Source of the DNA: a virus
Reading direction: 5' to 3' (one strand)
IMG/VR virus record: IMGVR_UViG_3300013103_000555
Location: 1 to 31,753 of that record
Length of the DNA: 31,753 bases
Below, in pieces: positions 7,306 through 15,682 of the stretch; the stretch's first letter is position 1, and every line of letters begins with the position of its first letter. The position numbers and the translations under genes were made by a program. The notes below the pieces were generated by a model. That model had not been told where the DNA came from, made no database searches, and worked only from the letters and a program-made list of their open reading frames with translations.

Positions 7306-9918
7306 TTACCTCCCTGTTAATTGCTGCCGTGCACCAAAATTATGACGCAAGGCTCTGTTAGACTGTGATCCGAATTGACTGAGTTTTTTTGCAACCGCAC
7401 TATCTATTATTACATCAATTTCCGTCCCGCCGGCAGTTTTTCGTTCTGAAGTTGTCACCTCTGCCCCAACATTATTGTAGATATTCACTACTGCTCCTCC
7501 TCCTGATGCCTCAACTCCAAGATTCCCGCCTGATGTTCTTTTTAATGGTAAAACTGCTTCAGGTCCCGCTTCCCCCATAAGTCCTACGCCATTTGCCATT
7601 GGAAAGACTGTTGGCTTAGTTACAACACCTCCTCGAACAAATGGAATTACTTTGCCGTTTTGAAAAACATTACCTTTAGCTGAACCAAATAAATAGCGTG
7701 AAATGTTACTAAACAAAGGTTTGGTAATTTGTTGGTAAACCATCATCCTTGTAAGATCCGAAATCATTGAATCAATCATATCAGAAAAAGATGCCTTTCC
7801 ATGAAGAGCAAAATCAGTAATTGCTCGAGCGGAATCTTGGCCAAATCCTTCTACAGCGTCTCTCAAAGTTTCCATGGCAGTTTTGCCTTTGTCCGCAGCC
7901 GATTTTTCCTCTTCATTAATCTCCTTAATTTTTTTTGAGACAAATTCTGCTATCTGTATTTTTTTAGCAGCCAATTCTTTTTCATTTTTTATTGTTGCTT
8001 TTGCTGCCTGCACCCAAATTTCGGCCTGTTTCTTTATCCTGTCTCGTTCAAGATCAAATCGACTCTTCCCTAAATTTGCATATTGAACGTTAAAATCCTG
8101 GATTGATTGTAAAAATTCTTCTTGAATTCTCTTTTCTTCTGCAATTTTCTGTGCTTCTGCATCATATGCTTTCACTATTTCCAGGATTCTATTATACTGT
8201 GCAGAACCTATTTTGATGTCATTCTGACGGGCAAGGGTCATAGCACGTTGGACAGATTCATTTTCGCCTAACAAGGATTTTTCAAATTCTAATTGAGTAA
8301 TTAATTTCTTATAAGCATCTATCGTTTTATTTACGTTACCTATGGAAACAACATTCCCTCCACTTGCTATGCCATCTGCTCCGGATCCTGTTTCACCTTC
8401 TGCTCCGGATCCTGTTCCACCATTTTCTCCTGGTTTAGGTGGATTTAACCAGTTCTTTAAAAGTAACCTATCAGCATCAGAAGCAATGTGAATAATACGG
8501 CGCGACATATCTACTTGGAAGTCATCCCCTACCTTGGAAAAAGCATCATTGAAAGCTTTTTTCGCTGATGATGTTATGGCTGTCCAGGCTTCTTCTTTGG
8601 TCAAATCACCAAATATCAAATCCAAAATATTAAAAGAAGTAAATGCAGCTATCATCGGATCAGTAATTACACGTATTAAATTACTCATTGAGTGCCCAAG
8701 AGCTACAATACTATTGATTAGCGAATTCACAACATTATCCATTGCCAATCGCATCGCTGCCCCCCACTTTGCAGGAGTTTCTTTTACAAATTTATCCATC
8801 CTTTCAAATTCAGATATTACTTGTAAAATACCTTCCACGATTAGACCATAAAGAAGGGCACGTCCTAACATTTTAACAGAAAAACGAAGCAGATTAATGG
8901 CAGTAGTTAGTTTGCCTATCCCTGTAGTAGCCAATGATGTCCAAGTGAGAAAAGCCGTAAAAGATTTATGAACTAACCAGCCCGTCAAAACTTTAACTGC
9001 TGAAATTGTGATATTGATACCATCGGTAACCAGCCAATTAAACGCTTTAACAATAGCAGATATTTTATCCCCTATTTCTTTCGCCCATTCATCCAATTTT
9101 CCTGTTTTACGGAGCTCAATAATTTTTTCATTAATGTCTGTCAAAGAAGTAGTAAGTAAATCGTATAATCCACTGTTCATAATCGATACTTCAAACCGTT
9201 GCCATATGGAAATCAACATTTCCCACTGGCCAGATAATTCCTTGTTCATTTTTGCCATCTGGCCACCAAACTTTTCCCCCATATTTTTAAGCAGGGCATT
9301 GATTATCATGTTTGCAGTGACACCCTGTTCTTTTAACTTTGCGACTTCATCTCTTGCAACGCCAAAAGTGTCTTTCATTACCTTCCCGGCATTGATTCCA
9401 GCATTGGCAAGTTGATTCATATCTTGAGCCGTCATAAAACCTTGTGCCTGGATTTGCCCTAAGACCAGTGCTATCCTTTCCATAACATCTGATCCACCTA
9501 ATGCCGCCGCGGTATCCCCCATAATTCGCATAGTTTTGACAGTAGGATCAAGTCCAAAAGCTTTCAATGTTTTATACGATTCCATAACTTGATTTATCTT
9601 GAAAGGAGTTTCCTCTGCAAACTGAAGCATTTCCCGCCATTTTTTGTTCGCTACTTCTTGAGAACCTTCAAGTGTTTCAAGCGTTTTCTGGTATTTCACA
9701 AATTCATTTTTAGTCTTGATAATATCTCTTACTATTGTCCCAATGGTCAGACCACCTATAACTGTTTTAAGACTAAAAACAGATTTTTTCACTCTTTCCA
9801 ATGCCGCCACGCCGCCTTTTTGGAATTTATGAAATTGTGCCTCCGCTTGCATTGTAGATCGTTTTAAAGGGCCTAAATCGGCACCCATTGAAACTATCAG
9901 AGAACCCAGATCAGCCAT
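7306..9918 (-). CDS. Tail length tape-measure protein
   Basis: 870 residues, with the tape-measure N-terminal region visible at about 20-240 (MRIMGDTAAALGGSDVMERI, then GFMTAQDMNQLANAGIN), the signature seen in lambda-H-type tape measures. Hydrophobic segments lie around 290-365 (WLVHKSFTAFLTWTSLATTG, LLRFSVKMLGRALLYGLIVE). A Gly/Ser-rich linker near 500 is followed by a long helical coiled-coil stretch to ~660. The C-terminus has GLMGEAGPEAVLPLKR, typical of the lambda H C-terminal domain. The protein sets tail length and is ejected with DNA. At roughly 1.5 angstrom per residue the helix would give a tail near 130 nm (inference). It overlaps the chaperone stop by 8 bp. Confidence 0.93.
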   Translation of the reverse strand: MADLGSLIVSMGADLGPLKRSTMQAEAQFHKFQKGGVAALERVKKSVFSLKTVIGGLTIGTIVRDIIKTKNEFVKYQKTLETLEGSQEVANKKWREMLQFAEETPFKINQVMESYKTLKAFGLDPTVKTMRIMGDTAAALGGSDVMERIALVLGQIQAQGFMTAQDMNQLANAGINAGKVMKDTFGVARDEVAKLKEQGVTANMIINALLKNMGEKFGGQMAKMNKELSGQWEMLISIWQRFEVSIMNSGLYDLLTTSLTDINEKIIELRKTGKLDEWAKEIGDKISAIVKAFNWLVTDGINITISAVKVLTGWLVHKSFTAFLTWTSLATTGIGKLTTAINLLRFSVKMLGRALLYGLIVEGILQVISEFERMDKFVKETPAKWGAAMRLAMDNVVNSLINSIVALGHSMSNLIRVITDPMIAAFTSFNILDLIFGDLTKEEAWTAITSSAKKAFNDAFSKVGDDFQVDMSRRIIHIASDADRLLLKNWLNPPKPGENGGTGSGAEGETGSGADGIASGGNVVSIGNVNKTIDAYKKLITQLEFEKSLLGENESVQRAMTLARQNDIKIGSAQYNRILEIVKAYDAEAQKIAEEKRIQEEFLQSIQDFNVQYANLGKSRFDLERDRIKKQAEIWVQAAKATIKNEKELAAKKIQIAEFVSKKIKEINEEEKSAADKGKTAMETLRDAVEGFGQDSARAITDFALHGKASFSDMIDSMISDLTRMMVYQQITKPLFSNISRYLFGSAKGNVFQNGKVIPFVRGGVVTKPTVFPMANGVGLMGEAGPEAVLPLKRTSGGNLGVEASGGGAVVNIYNNVGAEVTTSERKTAGGTEIDVIIDSAVAKKLSQFGSQSNRALRHNFGARQQLTGR

Positions 9919-10300
9919 GCTTTTTTCCCTTCTTATTATATATCCTATTATGATTTTTTGCCAAACCTAACAAAATAGCTTTCTGTTCTTCCATTGACTG
10001 CCCTTTTTGAACATCTCTTCTTTTTTCGACGCCCCATTTTGGCATGAAATCACTGGGGGTAGTTCGTTTTGGATGCGATCCTTTTTTTGAATATATATCA
10101 AGCGCCAAGTTATATAGCACTGAACACATCATTGCCCAACCATAATCATCCCTATGTTTTCCAATAGGATCAATACTATCATAAGCCATCCATTCGCTAA
10201 TCTGTTTCGATGTCAACTCATCCAATAGATAATCTGGATGTGCATATCCTAACTCTCGGCAGAGTCGGAAATAGAATTGGCGTTCTGGACGGCTTCTGAG
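9911..10300 (-). CDS. Tail chaperone T-part, expressed by -1 frameshift (lambda GT-like)
   Basis: This frame is open through the upstream chaperone gene and codes for a DUF4035/lambda-T-like domain: RPERQFYFRLCRELGYAHPD, then LTSKQISEWMAYDSIDPIGK. The first in-frame start, TTG at 10225, would cut off the conserved RPERQF...YAHPD part, so the domain is almost certainly made as a fusion to the upstream protein by -1 slippage at 10300-10306. The predicted fusion is 253 residues: 124 from the upstream frame and 129 from this one. In lambda, G and GT bind the tape measure and recruit tail-tube subunits, then leave. The C-terminus (NRIYNKKGKKHG) is basic. The stop overlaps the tape-measure start. 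Confidence 0.85.
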   Translation of the reverse strand, partial: LRSRPERQFYFRLCRELGYAHPDYLLDELTSKQISEWMAYDSIDPIGKHRDDYGWAMMCSVLYNLALDIYSKKGSHPKRTTPSDFMPKWGVEKRRDVQKGQSMEEQKAILLGLAKNHNRIYNKKGKKHG

Positions 10301-10671
10301 TTTTTTGTTAAGTTCTTTTTGTCCTCCTCCGAAATTCTATTTAACTCTTGCGCCTTGTTCACAATCAATTCCAATCTTGCTGCACTCATATTTTGGGACA
10401 AGGTAGAAACATCTTCTGGCCTCAAAAGATTGTTCCCATCTTCATCGCAAACTGTGTGAACCGCCAGTTTTGCACGGAAGTCATCAAGGGAACGTTTAAA
10501 TTCAGATTGCCCTTTGTCGTCCATTACTTCTTTTACCAAACTTTGCTCAAATCGATCCCGCTCACGTCCTGTCATTTGACGAACAAACACATATTCGTCC
10601 TTTCCAAGATCTACTTTCTCTTTTCTTAATATCTCTTTCTTCAATAAACCTTCTCTTGTCAATACCTTCAT
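10249..10671 (-). CDS. Tail assembly chaperone (lambda G-like)
   Basis: A 140-residue acidic/basic helical protein starting MKVLTREGLLKKEILRKEKV, with the segment YVFVRQMTGRERDRFEQSLV that is typical of tail assembly chaperones between the tail-tube and tape-measure genes. It has its own stop (TAG at 10249). A slippery AAAAAAC lies 17 codons before the end and moves a fraction of ribosomes into the T frame. ATG at 10671 has GGAG about 10 nt upstream. It is expected to bind the tape-measure protein during tail assembly and to be absent from the virion (family knowledge). Confidence 0.85.
   Translation of the reverse strand: MKVLTREGLLKKEILRKEKVDLGKDEYVFVRQMTGRERDRFEQSLVKEVMDDKGQSEFKRSLDDFRAKLAVHTVCDEDGNNLLRPEDVSTLSQNMSAARLELIVNKAQELNRISEEDKKNLTKNSEAVQNANSISDSAES
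10300..10306 (-). promoter_or_regulatory. Slippery heptamer A AAA AAC for -1 ribosomal frameshift
   Basis: Read on the minus strand in the zero frame the codons are ACA AAA AAC, giving the canonical X XXY YYZ heptamer. The -1 frame continues CTC AGA AGC CGT without a stop into the T domain. A small perfect hairpin, ACTCT-GCCG-AGAGT (10252-10265), lies about 34 nt downstream. That is farther than the usual 5-9 nt spacer, so its role is doubtful. Confidence 0.85.
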
Positions 10672-10697
10672 TTTATTATTCTCCTATCGGTATTAAT

Positions 10698-11141
10698 TTA
10701 TGCCGGTGATCCAGAATAACTACCTGAATTCACGGTAATCGCTCCTGAAATCTTAATGGTCACTTCCAGTGTTATAGGGGCGTCTGGAATTGTCAATGGA
10801 ATACCAGTAACCAATCCCTCAAACTCAATCGAGGTTGCCTCATCATCAGGAAGTACAATTTCATAATTTTGTGCATTGTCTGATTGAAAATCACTAACCA
10901 TAATATCATATTCTGTTCGATTGAAAATCATCGAAAGAGTGATTTCCCCGGCATCCCGAAATCCAGTAATAAAGGTTCTATAACCGCCTTCAGTGTCTAA
11001 TGCCGTAGTATCATGAGTTCCCCGTGATGCCGAAGGCCCCCCGATATTGGTTATCCCTGCTATTTTTTCCCATGTACTGTTAGTAGTATTCCATCTACGA
11101 AATACTGTTCCAACTCCTGTAGTTCCATCTACTCCTGCCAT
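10698..11141 (-). CDS. Major tail tube protein
   Basis: 147 residues, beginning MAGVDGTTGVGTVFRRWNTT. The pattern SASRGTHDTTALDTEGGYRT, FRDAGEITLSMIFNRTEYD and LVTGIPLTIPDAPITLEVTI is characteristic of siphovirus tail tube proteins of the lambda gpV / TTP-like type (a single beta-sandwich). It forms stacked hexameric rings around the tape measure. No C-terminal Ig-like domain is present, unlike lambda gpV. The location between tail terminator and chaperones is exactly as expected. The ribosome site GGAG lies about 10 nt before ATG 11141. Confidence 0.87.
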   Translation of the reverse strand: MAGVDGTTGVGTVFRRWNTTNSTWEKIAGITNIGGPSASRGTHDTTALDTEGGYRTFITGFRDAGEITLSMIFNRTEYDIMVSDFQSDNAQNYEIVLPDDEATSIEFEGLVTGIPLTIPDAPITLEVTIKISGAITVNSGSYSGSPA

Positions 11142-11176
11142 AATTATTTATCTCCTGTATTATTTATTTTATACTG

Positions 11177-11578
11177 TTATTTTCTGTGTACCGAAAATGT
11201 TGCTATGAATCTCGCACGATCATTTTCATCCCAATCAAGTAAAACAGGTTCATCTACTCCTTTGATGAGCAAATACTTAGTGCCATCTTCAGTATATTCA
11301 CAGACGCCATGCAAACATTCTTGGATACTGTGAATTAAATCCCACCCTGTCAAATAATCATTGTTTCTCACCCTCACTTGGACAGAAGGACGATAGTAAT
11401 TGCCTCCATCCTTCCCCGTCAAAGTTAATAATGGAGCATCTCCAGGAATATCAAAAACTATTACGCAATCATCTGGGGATGCTGGTTCTTTCCCAATAAA
11501 TAGATTGGTGGCAAACGTCAATCCAAGACTGGAATCTGCCTCTAACAATGAGCATATATCGACACTTGTCGGGTTCAT
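11177..11578 (-). CDS. Tail terminator / minor capsid-type protein
   Basis: 133 residues beginning MNPTSVDICSLLEADSSLGL, with FIGKEPASPDDCVIVFDIPG and YYRPSVQVRVRNNDYLTGWD. This matches the style of the phage minor-capsid-3 / tail-terminator family (lambda gpU position), small alpha/beta proteins that cap the tail tube and join it to the head. Its start is 1 bp after the upstream stop (TAAATG), with GAGG as the ribosome site. Adjacent to the gp10-like connector and the tail tube gene, which fits neck function. Confidence 0.75.
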   Translation of the reverse strand: MNPTSVDICSLLEADSSLGLTFATNLFIGKEPASPDDCVIVFDIPGDAPLLTLTGKDGGNYYRPSVQVRVRNNDYLTGWDLIHSIQECLHGVCEYTEDGTKYLLIKGVDEPVLLDWDENDRARFIATFSVHRK

Positions 11579-12073
11579 TTACCTCACCTTCGCATTTTCT
11601 TTGATTGCATTCAAAATCTTTCCTTTGTTTCGTTTTATTGACGCTACAAAGAAACCTGCACCTGCACCGGGACGTCGGAAATGAGCACCATACATTTCAT
11701 GTACATACACAGCATAATTTGCAGAAAAACCAAAAGCTACTACAGGCCCTTTTTGTGATTTAGCTTGTACTCTTCCAACGACAACTGTTTTCACCGTGGA
11801 ATGTTCGGATGCCATTTTTTCTGCATTCCTCCCTTTGAAATTAGGAGATTTACCTTGTGGTGTTGTTCCTTTAGAAGTAGTAACAAACCAACTCTGCCTC
11901 AAGTTCCCTGTCTCACCAACCGGAATTAGAGGAGACGTCTTATCCATATCACGCCGAACTTCAATTACTCCTTCAATCATACCTTTCAAAGAACGCCCTT
12001 TAATCCCTTTGATTTTTTTATTAAGGTTTTTTACTACTTCCTGGAGGCTTGCTTTTTCTATTGCAGCGCTCAT
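11579..12073 (-). CDS. HK97 gp10-like neck protein
   Basis: 164 residues. The region IEVRRDMDKTSPLIPVGETG followed by NLRQSWFV, the strand YAVYVHEMYGAHFRRPGAGA and the C-terminal helix FFVASIKRNKGKILNAIKEN is the classical layout of the HK97-gp10 family (putative neck/tail completion proteins). The ATG at 12073 overlaps the stop of the degraded endonuclease frame as TAATG. Before the endonuclease invaded, this gene probably followed the 127-codon connector gene directly. Confidence 0.82.
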   Translation of the reverse strand: MSAAIEKASLQEVVKNLNKKIKGIKGRSLKGMIEGVIEVRRDMDKTSPLIPVGETGNLRQSWFVTTSKGTTPQGKSPNFKGRNAEKMASEHSTVKTVVVGRVQAKSQKGPVVAFGFSANYAVYVHEMYGAHFRRPGAGAGFFVASIKRNKGKILNAIKENAKVR

Positions 12074-12536
12074 TATAAGGAAGCCCTCCTTTTAATCCAT
12101 CCCTTTTTTGCTGCTACAGATTTTCTTTGTCGTGTTATTTCTGAATCTTTCCTTCCCATATTAGCTGTAGAAATTCTCTGTCGGTGTTCTATGGAAACAG
12201 GCCCCAGCATTTTACGTCTTATTTCTTCAGAAAAAGGCTTCCCCTTATTCCATGCTACTTGTCCTTTATGTGCTTCTGATAATTTCTTTCTCGTTTCCTC
12301 CGATATTATTCTTCCTTTAGCACTCTTTGACATTTTTAATTTTGTTGCCTCTGAATGTTTCTTACCAAGCATCCCATATCTAACATGATTTAGAACTTCC
12401 TTTTGATGCTCAGAAATAGGACGCCCAGAAAGTGCTTTCCTTATTTTCTCTCTTGTTTCGTTTGAAACCTTTCTTCCTCATACTGTTTCCCATCAATATT
12501 ATTTTTTATACTGTAAACGCCACTTACAAGTAACAT
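12073..12536 (-). pseudogene. Decayed GIY-YIG homing endonuclease with NUMOD3 repeats
   Basis: Two frames together read as a broken intron-type homing endonuclease. The first opens at ATG 12536, inside the end of the connector gene, and gives MLLVSGVYSIKNNIDGKQY, the GVY half of the GIY-YIG motif, then loses similarity exactly where YIG should follow and stops at 12441. A second frame is open from just after a TGA at 12478-12480 down to 12073. It is a string of about seven NUMOD3-like DNA-binding units (SEETRKKLSEAHKGQ, HSEATKLKMSKSAKGR, SEEIRRKMLG). The central nuclease body with the catalytic Arg and Glu is missing, so an internal deletion plus frameshift has occurred. A 99-codon ORF starting at ATG 12372 could still make a NUMOD3-only DNA-binding protein. 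Confidence 0.78.
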
Positions 12537-12892
12537 TTGCGCACCCACTCATCAGTTTTGAAAATCATCGGAATCTTGTCAAATCTCACAATCTTCCATG
12601 CCCCACTCACCAATTTAGGATCTGCTTTCTGTGCCTCCGTTAAATCTGATAGTGTTCCTAAATACAAATACCCTTCTTCATCCACATCCTGATTAACTAT
12701 AACTTCTGCACGACTGACATATTCCGTTCCTTTGGTAGTAGTGATTACTTTTGTAGAACCTTCCCAACGAACAGCAATTTCAATTGGAGTAGAATAAGTA
12801 TGACCTCCATATCCATCGTTTACAGGCGCCCCCCAATACACGCATTGCTGGACAGAAAGCTTCCGTAAAAACTTTTCAATAGGTTTGGTCAT
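12524..12892 (-). CDS. Head-tail connector / head closure protein
   Basis: About 122 residues, starting MTKPIEKFLRKLSVQQCVYW at ATG 12892. A TTG five codons upstream at 12907 is also in frame but would overlap the upstream gene. The core reads YSTPIEIAVRWEGSTKVITT, SRAEVIVNQDVDEEGYLYLG and a C-terminal WKIVRFDKIPMIFKTDEWVR. This beta-barrel style and its place after the adaptor fit head closure proteins (HK97/SPP1 gp16-like). The last codons overlap the first ATG of the endonuclease remnant. Confidence 0.68.
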   Translation of the reverse strand: MTKPIEKFLRKLSVQQCVYWGAPVNDGYGGHTYSTPIEIAVRWEGSTKVITTTKGTEYVSRAEVIVNQDVDEEGYLYLGTLSDLTEAQKADPKLVSGAWKIVRFDKIPMIFKTDEWVRKCYL

Positions 12893-12899
12893 CTTTTTC

Positions 12900-13271
12900 T
12901 CAATCAAATGAGGTTATCGCTGTTATCTTAGCTGACTTTCCGCCAAGTGCTGCCAATTTACCAGTAGTGTCAAGACGAAGACACTGTTGCCCGTATAAAG
13001 TGGCCTCCAATCCTTTTCCTGTCATGCCTTGATAAGTGACATTTGCCCCACCCGCGCCTGCTTTTTGTATTTGTTGTTCTCTCGTTGCCGCCAAAAAATG
13101 TGCAGCGAGCCATAATTCTATGTTACGTTTTAATTCATCCGACAATGTAGTATCAGACCCAAGCACATTAGTAACCACCTCAGTAGCACCAGATATGTAT
13201 GTATCAATAACAAAAGGGTCTAAATCAGTGTCAATAATTTGTGCAACTTCCTCTGCTGTTGTTCGTGCCAT
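12900..13271 (-). CDS. Head-tail adaptor protein
   Basis: 123 residues, MARTTAEEVAQIIDTDLDPF then YISGATEVVTNVLGSDTTLS and IELWLAAHFLAATREQQIQK: an all-helical N-terminal part typical of HK97 gp6 / SPP1 gp15-like adaptor proteins that sit under the portal. The C-terminal part is Gly-rich (KAGAGGANVTYQGMTGKGLE) and ends ITSFD. Its ATG overlaps the stop of the GT9-like gene as TAATG. Assignment rests on length, the helical pattern and the neighbourhood. Confidence 0.7.
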   Translation of the reverse strand: MARTTAEEVAQIIDTDLDPFVIDTYISGATEVVTNVLGSDTTLSDELKRNIELWLAAHFLAATREQQIQKAGAGGANVTYQGMTGKGLEATLYGQQCLRLDTTGKLAALGGKSAKITAITSFD

Positions 13272-14044
13272 TATATACTCCCTTTATTCAACATTTCTAA
13301 CGCCGCTTGACGAACTTCTTCAGGTTTAATCATAGACATTGCCTTCCTGCAATGTTCACAGGGATAATATCTACCACAAGGGGATTCTGGAAGATCAACA
13401 TAGAAGTTCCTTTGGTAAGCATACCCTGTAATCTTCGGATCAGCAAATCCACCGAACACTACCACCGCAGGAGTATTCATACTTGCAGCCATGTGATGCA
13501 TGCCCCCATCAACCGTCATCACCAAGAAAGCATGTTCTACTATACCTGCGGATACCCGAAAGTTCGGGGAATATATCGGGGTCACTCCGGGAAGAATCTT
13601 CGTTTTTCCGTCCGAGTCAAATTGGTACACAGGAATTGGAAAATCCTTAACTACCTCCTCCCATCGCTCAAATCCCCAATTCTTATTTTGACTACTTGGT
13701 TTTCGAACAATAGGCTCTACAATTACAAATGGACTCTCTGGAATCAGACATAACGCTTCAGCTTGTTCTTGTGCAGTTAAACGCATATGACCTGCACGTG
13801 CACGATACTTTATGTCCCATATAGTTGTCAGACCTGGGTTACGACTCCATCGGAGAATACACGGACGAGCAGAAGGTCCATCAATAATATGCAACGGAGA
13901 GTTGCTATCCACTGCAGGATGGTTCTCCCATATCACATGCTTCCGTGGATTGCCACTCACGCCATAGACAGCTACGGGTTTCCCAAGAATGGAATAGATT
14001 GCTTCTGCCCTTCCCAAAGCCATTATTTCATCACCATAACCCAT
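13271..14044 (-). CDS. GT9-like (heptosyltransferase-type) glycosyltransferase
   Basis: 257 residues. The start MGYGDEIMALGRAEAIYSIL is the glycine loop and first helix of GT-B family 9 enzymes. The C-terminal donor-binding part TVDGGMHHMAASMNTPAVVV followed by FGG at ~177-199 is the family's most conserved motif, and a late CGRYYPCEHC cluster resembles the Cys motif seen in GT9 relatives. These enzymes transfer heptose-like or other sugars from a nucleotide donor. The protein is shorter than cellular heptosyltransferases (~320-350), so the acceptor domain is reduced. No signal peptide. It sits in the head operon between the FkbM methyltransferase and an adaptor gene, so a virion or host-surface target is possible. 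Confidence 0.78.
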   Translation of the reverse strand: MGYGDEIMALGRAEAIYSILGKPVAVYGVSGNPRKHVIWENHPAVDSNSPLHIIDGPSARPCILRWSRNPGLTTIWDIKYRARAGHMRLTAQEQAEALCLIPESPFVIVEPIVRKPSSQNKNWGFERWEEVVKDFPIPVYQFDSDGKTKILPGVTPIYSPNFRVSAGIVEHAFLVMTVDGGMHHMAASMNTPAVVVFGGFADPKITGYAYQRNFYVDLPESPCGRYYPCEHCRKAMSMIKPEEVRQAALEMLNKGSI

Positions 14045-14060
14045 TTTTTTTATTATTCTC

Positions 14061-14741
14061 TCATGCCCAACTTAAAATGTAATCTCCCTGTATCCCTCTG
14101 CGCTGAACTGCACCTAACGCCTTTAAATAACCAATGGCCGCTGTGCTGGATATACCATATCTCTTGAAACCACCAGTCTCCGGCTTCTGCTCTACAATAA
14201 TGCAAGGCTTGTGTTTTAAGAGCAATTCCTTCATCCCTTGCAAGACAAACAATTCAAACCCTTCACAATCAATTTTAATGAAATCAATACTTCCTTCCGG
14301 AAGTCCCAAATCATCTAAACGGAACATCAAGGTTTCCTGCGCGCCTTCTACTTCTTCTACATCAACACTGGTATCCCCAGAAGAATCTATTGTCCTTGTA
14401 GAAAGATAGGCCCTTCCATTGTAATTTCCTAAAGCATGTCGCACCAAAATGGCATTTTCCGCCTGTACATTCTTTTTCCAACAATCAACATGAGGAATCA
14501 TCGGTTCAAATGCGATAAGTTTTTGAAAATCCTGAGACATATAATACGACCATGTTCCGATATGTGCCCCAACATCAATACAGATATCCTTTGATGATCT
14601 GATATATGGAAAACATGCTTCATATTTATGAAACTGATAACTCTTTCTCCCCACAACTTCCTTATTTACTTTTAACATCCACTGTATCATGTGTTTTTCT
14701 TTATCAGGAAACCACCATCCTGTTCTCTTGGAAAATTTCAC
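14061..14741 (-). CDS. FkbM-family SAM-dependent methyltransferase
   Basis: 226 residues. The SAM-binding motif I is DICIDVGAHIGTWSYYMSQD (~52-71), followed by the acidic strand LIAFEPMIPH. The FkbM signature IDFIKIDCEGFELFVLQGMK lies at ~152-171, ending CIIVEQKP. FkbM enzymes O-methylate sugars and small molecules and are frequent next to glycosyltransferases. The start is GTG at 14741, overlapping the previous stop as GTGA and preceded by AGGGAGG, so translation is coupled. Together with the adjacent glycosyltransferases it may cap a glycan by methylation (inference). Confidence 0.88.
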   Translation of the reverse strand: MKFSKRTGWWFPDKEKHMIQWMLKVNKEVVGRKSYQFHKYEACFPYIRSSKDICIDVGAHIGTWSYYMSQDFQKLIAFEPMIPHVDCWKKNVQAENAILVRHALGNYNGRAYLSTRTIDSSGDTSVDVEEVEGAQETLMFRLDDLGLPEGSIDFIKIDCEGFELFVLQGMKELLLKHKPCIIVEQKPETGGFKRYGISSTAAIGYLKALGAVQRRGIQGDYILSWA

Positions 14742-15682
14742 ATTTCCCTCCCTATTCTATCCCAACACATTCCTGATGCAATCTCAAACAATGTCCATTG
14801 ATTAGCGCAAAGATTTAATAACCATTCCCTTCTGTTTCTCGGACACATAGGATTCTCAATGTCCTTCAATGGAGTGGATAATGGAAATGCCCCGCAAACA
14901 TCAGTGGTATGTACAGGTATTCCTGCAATAAGAGCATCTACTGCTACATTGGAAAATGCAGTAACCAGAAACCAAGTATCTTTTAACGCTTCTGTCAAAG
15001 ATGTCTTATCATGGCGTTCCCTAATTACAATTGGCCTATCTGTGTATTTCTTCACCTGCTTAATGATTTTCTTCTTCCACGTAGTAGCAGAAAACCCAAA
15101 CAAACGAGCAATACTAATATCAGGAGGACATATCAGAATGTTTCTTCCTGTTTTTCTCCAAGGTTTCTCTACTATCTTACAGGTATCCAATCGCCTTTGA
15201 TTCTCTTCTGTCTCTTTGTACCCATCAGTCTGAATATATGCTATCTGATAAGCATTACGAGTCACCCGAAAACTTCTACCCCTGTTGAAATAACCATGAT
15301 CACCATAATACCAGTCAAAGCCCAACTTCTGAGTCTGCCGCAAACCTGACCACGTCACTGGTGAACCAAATCCTGCCCAAGCTCCTAATTGATATGCGCA
15401 TCCTTCCACTAATCTACCACCACTGCCTTTTGCAAATGCCCTTGCAAAGCGAGGTGAAGTTTTTTCATTGGGAACATAATATATTTTCAAGCTCTTCATA
15501 GAAAAAAGATTTGTGAGTACCTCATGAACAACAGAAACTATCTGCTTCCGAAATGCCTTTGGCAAATCCTCTTCCACAGCACGAAAGATTTGATTTGGCT
15601 TTATAATCTGCCCTCTCCATCGAAGGGAACCACCACCTATCTTCCGCCATTTCTTTTCTACTGATATAGTATCACGATCCAT
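14738..15682 (-). CDS. Capsule-type glycosyltransferase-like protein with capsid-associated N-terminal module
   Basis: 314 residues in two parts. Residues ~11-50 (KWRKIGGGSLRWRGQIIKPN, then QIF and AFRK) closely repeat residues ~10-50 of the small protein encoded at 16382-16741. Residues ~65-314 look like a GT-B type sugar transferase related to capsular-polysaccharide enzymes: LGFDWYYGDHGYF, a strand-helix RNILICPPDISIARLFG, then RPIVIRERHDKTSLTEALKD, and FSNVAVDALIAGIPVHTTDV as the likely donor-site loop. The last ~45 residues carry Trp/Cys-rich helices. It overlaps the upstream gene by 11 bp. Glycosyltransferase fold is likely; substrate unknown. The fusion suggests the enzyme is directed to the same partner as the small protein. 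Confidence 0.65.
   Translation of the reverse strand: MDRDTISVEKKWRKIGGGSLRWRGQIIKPNQIFRAVEEDLPKAFRKQIVSVVHEVLTNLFSMKSLKIYYVPNEKTSPRFARAFAKGSGGRLVEGCAYQLGAWAGFGSPVTWSGLRQTQKLGFDWYYGDHGYFNRGRSFRVTRNAYQIAYIQTDGYKETEENQRRLDTCKIVEKPWRKTGRNILICPPDISIARLFGFSATTWKKKIIKQVKKYTDRPIVIRERHDKTSLTEALKDTWFLVTAFSNVAVDALIAGIPVHTTDVCGAFPLSTPLKDIENPMCPRNRREWLLNLCANQWTLFEIASGMCWDRIGREM

Noticed and set aside
10223-10225. TTG 10225 as an independent start of the T-like gene
   Set aside because: It would remove the conserved front half of the domain, which is coded upstream in the same open frame; frameshift fusion explains all of it.
10252-10265. ACTCT-GCCG-AGAGT hairpin as frameshift stimulator
   Set aside because: The stem is 5 bp and about 34 nt downstream of the heptamer, farther than usual, so I do not claim it stimulates slippage.
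12073-12372. 99-codon ORF as a complete normal gene
   Set aside because: The NUMOD3 repeats continue upstream of its ATG in the same frame, and a GIY-YIG start lies just before, so it is a remnant.
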